DNA of 64,000 nt from Isoetes taiwanensis (Eukaryota; Streptophyta; Lycopodiopsida; Isoetales; Isoetaceae). The position numbers and the translations under genes were made by a program. How positions within the stretch are numbered: position 1 is the first letter of the stretch; every line of letters starts with the position of its first letter. Shown here piece after piece: positions 22,661 to 35,300 of the stretch. Below the pieces are notes generated by a model, which saw only the letters and a program-made list of their open reading frames with translations, was not told the DNA's origin and made no database searches. The stretch covers positions 21,390,459 to 21,454,458 of the forward strand of contig JAJEKV010000008.1 of the NCBI GenBank assembly GCA_021234155.1, written 5' to 3'.

Positions 22661-25600
22661 GGGTAAACCTGTATTTAAAATTTCAAAATCATAGACGCCC
22701 CTATCATAATGGCTGCGATGGAAGCAAAGAAATTGAGAGGCTCCAACATGATGCAGGGCATGGGATGGGTGATCCAGATGGCCAGGGGTAGTCCGGTGCA
22801 CCTTGTTTAAAATTCGATATTTTCCTGCTGAAAACCTTAGAATCATTATTTCATATTTCAAAATCATGAGCCTCGATCATGGATGACTACTCATTGTAAG
22901 CGAGAGGTGCCCAAGGCCCAACATGCGATGGGTCTTAGGATGACAAATCCATTAGTAGTCTAGGGTGCACCTCGTTTAGAATATGTAGCAAAATAACAGG
23001 GGGTTCCAAAGGGATTTGATATGGATGTAAACTAACAATACCTGAAACCATAGACCATATATCCCTAAAACAATTGAATGGGTTGTTATAAAACAAAAAT
23101 ATAGATTCAAGATAAAAAATAATCACATTAGCTCACTGGGTACATTGGTTAAAGTAGTCTTGGACCAGGACATTGTTATTTTGGTAGAGATTAGAATCAG
23201 AGTATTTCATATTTCTAAAATCTTAGGCAAAGCCCAGGTATAGAGGGTTGATATTCCACAGAAACCAGTGAGAAATGCATTATTTCATATTTCAAAATCA
23301 TAAGAAGCCTCCAATCATGGATGACTATAAATTGAAGCAGTGAGGCTAACATACGATCTGGGTCTTAGGATCGACCAATCCAACGACTGTGGTAGTCTAG
23401 GGTGCACCTCGTTTAGAATATGTAGGAGATTGATTCATCAGCTAGTGGCATATTAAGGCAAACTAACAAACTTGACCCAAAGCAAAGGAAACTATTTGCA
23501 ATCTGTTTGTGAGAAGATAAAACGTCGTCTGATTTCTTTAACTACTGTTAATTGGATTGAAGCAATTCTAAAATACAAAATGGTTGAGATAGGTTGAGAA
23601 TATCAAGGAAGACCTTCAAATGGTGAAGGCAGCTAATAACAATGACAAAGTAGTTGCTAAGAATTCTATTTTGTCAATGATAGTATGGCAAAAATATAAA
23701 ATTGAAGCAGAAGGCGAAGGCAGCTAAGGTGATGGCCTATCATTCTTGAAACACTTGTTCACTCATAGAAGAGCCCTTAAGACATCAAAGAAGCCAAACG
23801 AACTACTATTTAGAAACTAGAGCACAATCAAAGTCAAGTAATATCATTTGTAGCTTAATCCCAGTTTGAATGTCCAAAACATATGCCCCTAGTTTAGTCA
23901 CCATAAAGAGTCTCTATTTGGTGGAATAGATAGATTCCGTTGAGACTCTCCAAAGTAATTGCATATCCTAAGTAAATGTTTGGTGCACGTCTTTTGAATA
24001 CATCGTCTTATACCTCAGATACTTTTGAATGTTGCAAAAAGTATATTTCTACAACTTTATATTAAGGTTATAAAATTATTTTAAAACTATTTAGACCCCT
24101 CGACCCGAGGAATGAGAAGAAAAGATATGGAGCCCGATTACTTTCGAGGAATAAAAATTGTTTGATCATGGTATGGCGGAGATCTTAGAGGCTATTATGT
24201 TGTTTCCAGTATAAAGAGGTTAAAAAAGTTCCTTTAAGAAAAGATTATACGTAACCACCATTATATTTGTACTAGTATATATATAAGACCTTCAATAAAA
24301 GAAAAAAAGAGAAAAACTAGCAAAGGCACACGAGGAAGGCTTTTAGCAAGGTCAAATTAGTTAAAGGCTTGCTTGGTTTAAGCGCACATGTAAACAAGAT
24401 AAAACATGTCTTCAAGCATTGAGCTTTAGCAATTATGAGTATAATATGCGATGAAGTTTATATTTTACAAGAAGAAAGTGTTATTTGGCCGGCATTGCTA
24501 TTTGGCCCATTTGCTATATACATGAACATTTCTCGATACTATGTGTTTGTGTAGTTGGATTTACTAATAACCTGTCGTTAGTCACCCATTGCCACAGCAA
24601 ATTTGGATTTCTGTGCGTTCAAATGGTACTTAACAATATTTATAAATGTTGTATAGTTGGGTCTATAAATGGAGTAATGAACTTCAAAATAGCGAATCTT
24701 TGGCTATATATGATCTGAAATTGGCATTTAGCGCCAGTTACCAAAGATGCTAGGGTTGAGATTGAAAAAGAGACCTTCAAAACATGCCAACTAAGCCAAA
24801 TGAAGATAAATGAACTACCAATCAAAATGGAGCTGGCTTGAGGGTCCGGTCGATAAAAGCTATTATAACTTAACTCATTGGATCACATTTTTTAGCATAA
24901 CTATTGATAGAAAGTCCAAATGGGCTCTCGTTTAGTGCAATGGAAGATGAGATCCTGTTGAGATCTTTCCAACCTTAAGATTAGCCATACATATTTTTAA
25001 CCACTTATGATTGTCAAAACCAAGAAAATGTTTTTTACCATTTTTCTACTATCCTATATGAGTTAAAAGATATGCAAACCACCCAAGATTGAAAGATCTC
25101 AATGAGATCTATCTAATATAACGGAAACCCATTGAACTTTTCTATCAACAGATATCTTAGAAAAATATGATCCATTCGAGGTACTTGTTTCTTGGCTAAT
25201 TGTTTTACGATTGGTTCTTCAATCGTGACTCTTAGAAGGCCCTTTATGATCAAAATCCCTATCTGGCGTGTGACCCAAGTAATGCTAATCTATATGTCTT
25301 GATAACTTTGGCACTAGCAAGCTTAGCATTAGAAATAATGCTAATCTACATATGTGATAACTGGCACCTCCTCGCTAGCGCATAGAACAAAACTTAAATA
25401 GTAATTGCTAAAGATAGTTTTTCTTCTAGGAGGTTCTATAGTGTGTAATAGGCTAAACAATGTTAAAGAAATAGATGTACGCAGGTGAACAATGTCGAAA
25501 AGAATGTGCGCTTTAAACTAATGTACGATGGTGATCATTGATATTAAATATCTAGAAATGCTAGAAAGTTGACTTTCGTGCTTTGTGCCTTACTCTTAGT

Positions 25601-26197
25601 CTGCCAAAATATCTAGTAAGTTAGATTGGCATCTTGCAACAAATTACTAAGTCAAAGATATATAAAAGATATGTTGCTATTGTCCAAGATAGGGTTCATA
25701 TATATTCATCTTCATATAATTTAAAGAAAGGACAAAGGACAATATGCTCAATATCTAACCATCACTAAAAGCATGACATTTGAATTAAGTAATACAAAAT
25801 TTAGACGGCATAGATGCATACACATTTCAAGTCGCTAGCGGCGGTGACGAAATATTACACCGGCTTCTAACTCAAAGCGGACCATGAATGTAGATGAATT
25901 CTATTTACAATATAAAAACAATGGCCACAAATTATGCGTGAATACTTTTCCTTGGGGAAATATGGTACAATGGGTAAGATTACAACTTGCCGGTTATCAA
26001 TGCTAGAGAACCGATAGCGGCGGCAACACCTACGTTACAATTAGCAAGCTCGGGGCGTCTATATTGGTAGAGTAACCCTTTAGGATCAAATTTACTTCGA
26101 TGAATGCAATGCCAAGTCTTTAAAATCTTTATATAGCTTCTCAAAGCGGGACAAAGATTCTTAGCAGGTCCCAAAGATTTGAAATCCCACAGAACCT

Positions 26198-26900
26198 TTG
26201 CCATTTGAAATAGATGTGGGTTGTTAATGGCTGCCAAAGCGGTTGCATATCACCTCCAAGCATTCAACATTTTCTTCCTCACTCTCTACAAAGCGCATCA
26301 TGGACTGCGTAAATGTCTTCATATAGAAATGACTTTGCTTTTGAATGGGAATGTGCTTTGCATCCTCCTTAAGCTTTTAAAGCCAGCGAGAAGTTGAATC
26401 CACCGGATGATTTTTGGTGCATCACGATTGAAACTGCTGCGCCTTCTAAACTCTCGGAGCTCGAAGTCATATCGGATATCCTTAGCGCCCAAGGTGCTTG
26501 ACTCATCGGCACACTTCTGCGGCCGAGCGTCTTTCCGGCCGGGGAGAGCTTGGCTCACGCCCGACTTACCTACATGTACACATTACGCTCTAACAATTTC
26601 TTGAACAACAAAATGAAGTAAAGTAATCTTTGCTCTTTACATCTTCAAGCTTCGAGGAAAGAGCATTCGGGTTGAATTCTTTAGCACCACCACAAAGGTA
26701 CCCATGTTCATCCTGTTACCCGGTTTGATTGCTTGTAATAGTTTCTGAAAGATCGGTGCCTCTTAATTCAATACAGCCACTGTATAGAGCCTGACAAATG
26801 CATGTTTATTGACACATATTACATGTTTAGAAACAAATCTCATGCTTGATTATGGCCAAAAGATTCTTAATTTGGTGTATTTCCTCACTAAAGAGCTTCG
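26198..26900 (-). pseudogene. Formin FH2-domain fragment, unit 1
   Basis: Best-preserved copy. On the - strand about 26,705-26,765 reads FQKLLQAIKPGNRMNMGTF in one frame, the signature GNRMN segment of plant formin FH2 domains (actin filament nucleators that grip barbed ends). One missing base later the frame continues GGAKEFN and then SKLEDVKSKD. Further on come HFVVQEIVR and a weaker region corresponding to the post-knob coiled-coil helix. Stops and shifts prevent a continuous protein, and there is no FH1 proline run, membrane anchor or PTEN-like domain, so it is a captured fragment of roughly the C-terminal half of FH2. An intron-like gap with GT following CATAATCAAG (about 26,850) separates an upstream exon piece EEIHQIKN. 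Confidence 0.8.
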
Positions 26901-27049
26901 ATACTTGCGGGGTAGTAGCAAGCAGCCCACCATGGCCCTCGTCACGTCACCTGCCGGTGTGAAGGCCAGAATGTTGGTGGCCGGATCAGGTAGAACGTTT
27001 GTGCCCGACGTACTCCCATGTCTCCATGAGGGAAAGATGAGATCCATGT

Positions 27050-27840
27050 CGGTATACGAGGGTTGAAATTTGTCCCCATACGCCAGGAAGCCCTCGACCG
27101 TTCAGCCAAGGACCACTTGAATACAATTCCTATTTGTCGGCCCGGTGATTGGTATCTTGCCCGGCTGAGTCATGGGGGAGGAGACTGAGGGCCCGGTGAG
27201 TGAGAGAAATGATGGAAGCGAATGACATGTAGGTGAGAGAGCGTGGGTCGTGAGGGCTTGAGTAGGAGGCGAGGGCTGTGGTAGGAAGCTGGCTTGAGCC
27301 GCGTTAAGTGCCCGATTAGGGCGTCACGAGGATCTGCCCGGCCCGATGTAGTAGCGAAAATGTGTGCATCCACTTGCAGATTGATCGGCACCCCCTTGGT
27401 GGCCGGATGCCTCTGACCTGACAAGCTCTGTCTGCGTGCCTCATTGTCGCGGGTGTGAGGTCCGGTCCGCATCTGAGGGCGTCCCGACATCTTGCCACGG
27501 CGCAATATGGCATCATGCACTGCGCATCCGCCCAACCCCTTGAATATGACAATGCGGTTATGACGGTGGCCCGAGCCCCATGTGAGCTACTTTCGGGGAA
27601 ATGTGGCTAGCCCGGGAATGTCATCCGTCCGAGTGTGTTCCGGATGTTGTGGGAAGACTCTCCCCACCTCCTCTTCGGCATGCCCGGACTACAGTTAGTG
27701 GCCTCTCGTCTAGCGCTCTTAGAGTTAGCGACTGCTTGAGTCAAAAGGTGGGGCGAGGGCGGGGAGCTATCTTTGGGGAGTAGTGGTAGGCTGGGATGGC
27801 GATAGAATTGCTTGAATCGCGGGGCAGCGATCGTGGTGGC
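27050..27840. repeat. GC-rich block of the array unit (type copy, unit 1)
   Basis: This block recurs at about 31,330-31,980, 35,640-36,570, 40,270-41,200, 44,800-45,710, 49,330-50,240 and 53,790-54,720. Landmarks: AAAATGTGCATCAC, GCCTCTGACC-GACAAGC, GGGCGTCCCCTTGACATCTTGCC, CAATATGGCATC, AATGTCATCC-GTCGAGAATG and TCAAAAGGTGGGGCGAGG. Overlapping frames on both strands are Pro/Ser/His-rich but differ from copy to copy because of indels, so I do not call a gene. It lies where sequence upstream of the FH2 fragment would lie on the - strand, but no FH1-type proline run is visible. Confidence 0.7.
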
Positions 27841-28215
27841 GAACTTGTATTTCAAATTTCAAAATCGTAGGCTTTATCATAATGGCCCGCGATTGAAGCG
27901 AAACGCCCTAGAGCTCCAACTTATATGATCGGGGTATAGGATGAATGATCAGATGGCCGAGGAGTAGTCCGAGGTTGTACCTTGTTTAGAGTCGATATTC
28001 CACGAAACCTTAAAGTGAGAATTGTATTTCATATTTCAAAATCATAGAAACCTCAATCATAGATGACTATAAGTGAAGCGAGAGGGTGCCAAAAGGCTAA
28101 CTATCACGATCTGGGTCTTAGGATCGTGAATCAAATGAGAATGAAGGCCAGTCTAGGGTGCATCGTTTAGAATATGTAGCAAAATGCTTGAGGTTCGAGA
28201 GGATTTGATATGGAT

Positions 28216-31200
28216 GTAAACTAACAATTCCTGAAACCATAGACTATATATCCCTAAAACAATTGAATGGGTTGTTATAAAACAAAAATATAGATTCAAG
28301 ATAAAAAATAATCACATTATAGCTCACTGGGTACATTGGTTAAAGTAGTCCTATTAGGACATTGTTATTTTGGTAGAGATTCGAGCTCCCGTATTTTATA
28401 TTCTAAAATCTTAGGCAAAGCCGTATAGAGGTTCGATATTCCCTGAAAACCACAGGCGAAATCGTATTTCATATTTCAAAATCATAGGCGCCTCCAATCA
28501 TGAATGACTATAGAATTATGAAGCAGAGGTGCAGAGGAATCCCCTAATATCTGATCGGGTCTTAGGGATCCCGGCCAGATCAAGTAGTGGTATTCTAGGG
28601 TGCACCTTGTTTAGAATATGTAGGATATTGATTCATCAGCTAATTGCATATTAAGGCAGACTAACAAACTTGACCCAGAGCAAAGGAAACTATTTGCAAT
28701 CTGTTTGTGAGAAGATAAAAAGTAAAATCGATTTCTTTAACTTGCTATTAGGCTTGGTTGAAGCAATTCTAAAATACAAAATGGTTGAGATAGGTTGAGA
28801 ATATCAAGGAAGATCTTCAAATGGTGAAGGCAGCTAATAACAATGACAAAGTAGTTGCTAAGAATTCTATTTTGTCAATGATAGTATGGCAAAAATATAA
28901 AGTTGAAGCAGAAGGCGAAGGCAGCTAAGGTGATGGCCTATGATTCTTGAAACACTTGTTCACTCGTAGAAGAGCCCTCAAGACATCAAAGAAGCCAAAC
29001 GAACTACTATTTAGAAACTAGAGCACAATCAAAAGTCAATCCAATATCATTTACTTAGCTTACATGTCGAGCTTGAATCTCAGTGGGACGGTTGGCGGGG
29101 GTTGGCGGATGGATGGTTTATCATTTGGGAACCTCTCAAAGTAGTACATATCCTAAGTAATTGTTTAGTGCCGTCTTTTAGACCACATCAAGTCTTATAC
29201 CTCAGATATTTGCAGATATTGCAAAAGTATTACAACTTTATATTAAGGCTATAAAATTATTTTAAAACTATTTAGGCCCTCGATGAGGAGACGAAGAAGA
29301 TATGGGCCGGTACTCCGAATAAAATTATGGTATAGCCAGAGATCTTAGAGCTATTATGTTGTTTCGGTATAAGGGTTAAAAGTTCCTTTTGAAAAGATTA
29401 TACAACCTACATTATATTTTGTACTGGTATATATAAGACCTTCAATAAAAGAAAAAAGCAAAGGCACACGGAAGGCTTTAGCAAGGTCAAATTAGCTGGG
29501 CTTGCTTGGTTTAGAGGCACATGTAAACAAGATAAAATATGTCTTCAAACATTGAGCTAGCAATTATGGTATAATGTCGATGAAGTTTATATTTTACAAG
29601 AAGGAAGTGTTATTTAGCCATTTGCTATTTGGTATTTGCTATATGCTGCTTGAACATTTCGGTACTATGTTTGTGTAGTTGGATTTGCTAATAACCTGTG
29701 TCGTTAGTCACCCATTGCCACAGCAAATTTGGATTTAAATGCGTTCAAGTAATTTGCCAACAATATTTATAAATGTTGTATAGTTAAGGTCTATAAATGG
29801 AGTAATGAACTTCAAATGTGAGATCTTTGGCCATATGATCTAGTGGCATTTAGCACTTGATTACAAAGATGCTAGCAAGCAGCGACCAAAGAAATGCTAA
29901 TCTATATATGTGATAACTTTGGCACCTCACCCCGCTGTATGGCATAAAATTAAAACAAATAGTAATTGCTAAAGATAGTTTTCTTCTAGGGTTCTATATA
30001 GTGTGTAATAGGCCTAAACAATGTTAAAAGAATTGAATGTGCCTTAAAGTGAACAATGTCAAAGAAAGAATGTGCTTTAAAATGGTATCTGATGAGTGAT
30101 CATTGATATTAAATATCTAGAAATGCTAGAAGCTGACTTTTCGATTACTTTATTGCCTTACTCTCTTAGTCTAGAAAATATCTAGTAAGTTAACATTAGC
30201 ATGCTGCAAAATTACTAAGTCAAGATATAAAGATATGTTGCTATTGTCCAAGATAGGGTTCATATACATTCATCTTCATATAATTTTAAACAAAAGGACA
30301 ATATACTCAATATCTAACCATCACTAAAGCATGACATTTGAATTAAATACAAAATTTAGAGGCGGCATAGATGCACGCCACTGCATTTCAAGTCATGCAC
30401 TTGGCGAGGCGACTATCTTCCTTCCCTAACTCCATTCCATGGTCGCCCCATGATAAATTCCTTCCTCCTTTCTTCCTTCATTGTGGTGAATACTTTCCCT
30501 TGGCCATATTTCCTTCATTGCGTCCTGGCACCCGGTTATCCAATACCGGCCTTGGCCGGCATTTTGTGTGCTTTCCGGGCGTCTATGTGTGCTGCTGCGG
30601 GGATCCATTTATTTCACATTCGAATGCAATGTCAAGTCTTCATCTTTATACCTGCTTCTCCATGGTTTCCGCGGTCCCAAAGATTTGTCCACAGGCTGCC
30701 CGCCATTGAAATAGATATTGAGTTTGTTATGTTTTAAGCCGGTTTCCATATCACCTCCCGCCCCGGCGTTCAACATTTTCTTCCCTCCACTCTCTACAAA
30801 TGCATCATGGATTTCGTAAATGTGTCTTCATATTTGGCGGACTGCTTTTTGAATGGGGCTGTGCACACATCCTCGCTTAAGCTTTTTTTAAAGCCAGCGA
30901 AGTTGAATCCCGGTGGTTTTGGTGCATCCACGGTCCATTTCTTTGCCGGGCACCGGGCTTTCCGGTCCGCTGCTCCGGGCTATCCACTTGTGCTTCCGCT
31001 CTTTTCCATGGCCTTTCCGGCCACTCCATATACATTACACTCCTTCTTGGTCAGTCTTCCGCTCTTCGTGGGATTCTGTTGGGATCGGTTCCATGCATGC
31101 CACTGTGTCCGGCCATGTGTGTTTATATTACATGTTCGTCACCATGCTTGATTATAGTAGGGTTCTTAGTTGGTTGTGTTCCTCCCTCGATTGATGATTC

Positions 31201-32351
31201 CATGGTCTGATTGTGGAATGGGAATTGTGGGATCCGATTGTCTCCATGTCCATGGGAAGGATGGGATCCATGTCCAGTGCCCTGGGTTGGGGCTGTCCCA
31301 GCCATAGGGGCCTCGACAGTTCCATTAGGACCACGGGGCTGGATTCCCTATTTGTCGGCTGATTGGTGTCTTGACTGAGTGTGGGGGAGTGAGTAGATGG
31401 AGTGACATGTGGTGGGTCAGTGAGGGAGCAGGGTAGGAGCAGGAGAAGGGGGCTGTGGTGGGAGGCCGGGGCCCTTGGGATTCAGCTGCGATTGGGAATG
31501 CAGTCCTGCTTGTGATGCTTGATTTGGCGAAAATGTGCATCCTGCCAGACAATCCTTTGCTGGTGGCGGTGCCTCTGACCCGACAAGTAAGTGCACTCTG
31601 TTGTGTGGGTGTGGGTCCTAGGTCCACGTCTGGGGGCGTCCCCTTGACATCACCTTGGCAATATGGCATCACACACTGTAGCATCCATAGCCTTGAATAT
31701 GACAATCTTGATTCTGACAGGTGAGCCCTTCGGCCGGGCCTGCTTTCGATGGTGGCCGGGGAATGTCGATCGAGGGAGATGTGTGTTGGGATGTTGTGAA
31801 GACTCTCCCCTCCCTCTTCGGCGTGCCGGGACTACCCAGTTATGGCCTCTCGAGTGGCTCTTGGGTTGGCGGCTTTTCTTGGCGGGTCAAGGTGGGCGGT
31901 AGGGGCTTTGTCTGAGGTGGTGGTGGTGGGATGGCGTGGGGTGGCAGATCTTGAGGGCAGCGGTCGTGGTGGCGAACTTGTGTTCCAAATTTCAGAATCG
32001 TAAAGAAGCCCTATCATAGCCCTTGATTGAAGGCGCCCTAGAGGCTCCAACATGATCGCGGGATTATGGGATGGACCGGTCCAGATGGCCAGAGATAGTC
32101 CAGTTGCTGCTGGGCAAAGTCAGGTATTCCACGAAAACCAACCAAATGAGAATTGTATTTCGTATTTCAAAGATCATAGAGCCTCCAATCATAGATGACT
32201 ATAGAGGTGAAATGAGGGAGGGTGCCAAAGGCCCCAACATCTGATCGGGTCTTGGTCGAGGCGATCAGGCAGAATGTGGTAGTCCAGGGTGCATCTAGGT
32301 TTAGAATATGTAGCAAAATAGCAGGGGGTTCCAGGGGGATTTGATATGGAT
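28216..32351. repeat. Array unit 2 (4136 bp, shortest, divergent)
   Basis: Left half is typical. From about 30,400 to 32,000 only short anchor words survive (GTGGTGAATACTTT, GGGCGTCTAT, TTGAATGGGGCTGTG), separated by C/T-rich sequence absent from other units. The central formin exon (GNRMN region) is missing. Confidence 0.85.
30697..31190 (-). pseudogene. Formin FH2-domain fragment, unit 2 (heavily eroded)
   Basis: Only the edges match the other units: the ATTGAAATAGATATTGAGTTTG segment, CTACAAATGCATCATGGA and CTTAAGCTTTTTTTAAAGCCAGCG. The exon carrying GNRMN and LLHFVVQEIV is absent; about 210 bases are missing or replaced between 31,040 and 31,125. Confidence 0.6.
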
Positions 32352-35300
32352 GTAAACTAACAATTCCTAAAACAATTGAATGGGTTGTTATAAAACAAAA
32401 ATATAGATTCAAGATAAAAAATAATCACATTATAGCTCACTGGGTACATTGGTTAAAGTAGTCCTATTAGGACATTGTTATTTTGGTAGAGATTCGAGCT
32501 CCCGTATTTTATATTCTAAAATCTTGGTGGCTTGTTATAGAGGTTCGATATTCCACGAAAACCACAGTGAAATGGTATTTCATATTTCCAAATCATAGAA
32601 ATACTCGATCCACGAATGACTATAAGTGAAGCGAGGAGATTTTAGGGCTAACATCTGATGGATTACAGGATGCAGCCAGATCAACTTGGCTTGTATTCTA
32701 AGTTGCACCTTGTTTAGAATATGTAGGATATTGATTCATCAGCTAATTGCATATTAAGGCAGACTAACAAACTTGACCCAGAGCAAAGGAAACTATTTGC
32801 AATCTGTTTGTGAGAAGATAAAAAGTCGTCTGATTTCTTTAACTTGCTATTCGGAAACCCGTTGAAGCAATTCTAAAATACAAAATGGTTGAGATAGGTT
32901 GAGAATATCAAGGAAGATCTTCAAATGGTGAAGGCGATAATAACAATATTAATAAAGTCGGTTGCTAAAATTCCTATTTTGTCAATGATAGTATGGCAAA
33001 ATAAAGTTAGGCTTGGCCCGAAATGACTAAAGGTGATGGCCTATGATTCTTGAAACACTTGTTCACTCGTAGAAGAGCCCTCAAGACATCAAAGAAGCCA
33101 AACGAACTACTATTTAGAAACTAGAGCCTGTCAAAAGTCCAATCCAATATCATTTGTAGCTTCTGTATACGAGTTTGAATCTCCAAAAATATGCCCCTAG
33201 TTTAGTCACCATAAAGAGTCTCTATTTGGTGGAATAGATAGATTCCGCTGAGACCTCTCCAAAGTAATTGCATATCCTAAGTAATTGTTTGGTGCACGTC
33301 TTTTGAATACATCAAGTCTTATACCTCAGATATTTTTGAATGTTGCAAAAAGTATTACAACTTTATATTAAGGTTATAAAATTATTTTAAAACTATTTGA
33401 GCCCTCGATCAGGACGAAGAAAGATATGGACAGTACTCAGAATAAAAATTATGGTATGACGCAGATGCCGAGCTATTATGTTGTTTCCAGTATAAGGGTT
33501 AAAAAGTTCCTTTGAAAAAGATTACTTCTGTAACCTACATTATATTTTGTACTAGTATATATAAGACCTTCAATAAAAAGAAAAAAAGAGAAAAAAACCG
33601 ACCAAAAGGCATACCGAGAGGCTTTATGGGATCAAATTAGCTAAGAGCTTGCTTGGTTTAAATTTTATGTAAATATAAGATAAAATATGTCTTCAAAGCA
33701 TTGAGCTTTAGCAATTATAGGTATAATATCTTTGATGAAGTTTATATTTTACAAGAAGGAGATGTTATTTAGCCATTGCTATTTGGCTGACTGCTATATG
33801 TGAACATTTCTACGGAGTACTATGTTTGTGTAGTTAGTTTACTAATGCTGCAATCGTTAGTCACCCATTACCACAGCAGAGCTGGATTTCACAAATGCTT
33901 ACAAATGGTACTTAACAATATTTATAAATGTTGTATAGTTGGGTCTATAAATGGAGTAATGAACTGAAATAGCGAATCTTTAGCCATATAGTCTAGTGGC
34001 ATTTAGCATGATTACCAAAGATGCTAGCAAACAACGGCCAAGTAATGCTAATCTATATATATGTGATAACTTTGGCATACCCAACTAGCATAGCAAATTA
34101 AAACAAATAGTAATTGCTAAAGATAGTTTTCTTCTACGAGGGAGTTCTATAGTGTGTAATAGGCCTAAACAATGTTAAAAGAAATTGAATGTGCCTTAAA
34201 GTGAACAATGTCAAAAGAAAAGATGTGCTTTAAAATGATATCTGATGGTGATCATTGATATTAAATATCTAGAAATGCTAGAAAGTGACTTTGATTGCTG
34301 GTACTTGCCTTACTCTTGAATAAAGAAAATATCTAGTAAAGTTTAACATTAGCATCTTTGCAAGAAATTACTAAGTCAAAGATATATAAAGATATGTTGC
34401 TATTGTCCAAGATAGGGTTCATATACATTTCTCTTCATATAATTTTAAACAAAAGACAATATGCTTGATATCTAACCATCACTGAAAGCATGACATTTTG
34501 AATTAAATACAAAGGAAATTTAGGGCAGCATAGATGCACGCCACACGCATTTCAAGTCATCGCGGTGACTAAATACACCAGCTTCTAACTCAAAATAGAC
34601 CATGACTCTACGTATGATGAATTCTATTTACAATATAAAACAAGCCACAAATTGTGGGTGAATGCTTTTCCTTGAAATATGGTACAATGGGTAGATACAA
34701 CTTGCGGTTATCAATACTAGAGAACCAGTAACCAAAGCTGACTGGCCGGCACTAGTACAATTAGCTCGGGCGTCTATATTGGTAGCCATTATTAACTGCG
34801 AGGATCAAATTTATTTTTACGATGAATGCAATGTCAAGTCTTTAAAAATCTTTATATAGCTTCTCAAGCGAGGGACAAAGGAATTCTTAGCGAGTCCCAA
34901 AGATTTGAAATCCACAGGAACGCACCATTGCAAAGTATAGATATTGAGTTTGTTAATGGTACATGAAAGCGGTTTCCATATCACCTCAAACGCGTTCAAC
35001 ATTTTCTTCCCTCCTCTCTACAAAATGCATCATGAACTTCGTAGAAGTAATGTCTTCCTTAGTAGAAATGGAACTTTGCTTTTTGAATGGGAATGTGCTT
35101 TGCATCCTCCTTAAGCAAAAGCCGAGAGAAGTTGAATCACGGATGATTTTGGTGCATCCACCGGTCCAAAACTGCGCCGAACTCGGAGCTCACGAAGTCA
35201 TATCGAGATATCACTTGCGCACCGGTGCGCCCGACTCATCGGCACACTTCACCGGCGGTAAGCCTTTCGTGAGGAAAACTGGCTCTGCCAGCTTACCTAC

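Larger units (their letters stand above)
23027..28215. repeat. Array unit 1 (5189 bp, longest)
   Basis: Contains about 590 bases (24,745-25,335) that no other unit has. They lie between GATGCTAG and CACTAGCAAGC, with CTAG at both junctions, so either an insertion here or a shared deletion in all later units. The AT-rich part left of 24,700 reads cleanly; the part after 25,350 has the indel-rich texture of the other units. Confidence 0.85.
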
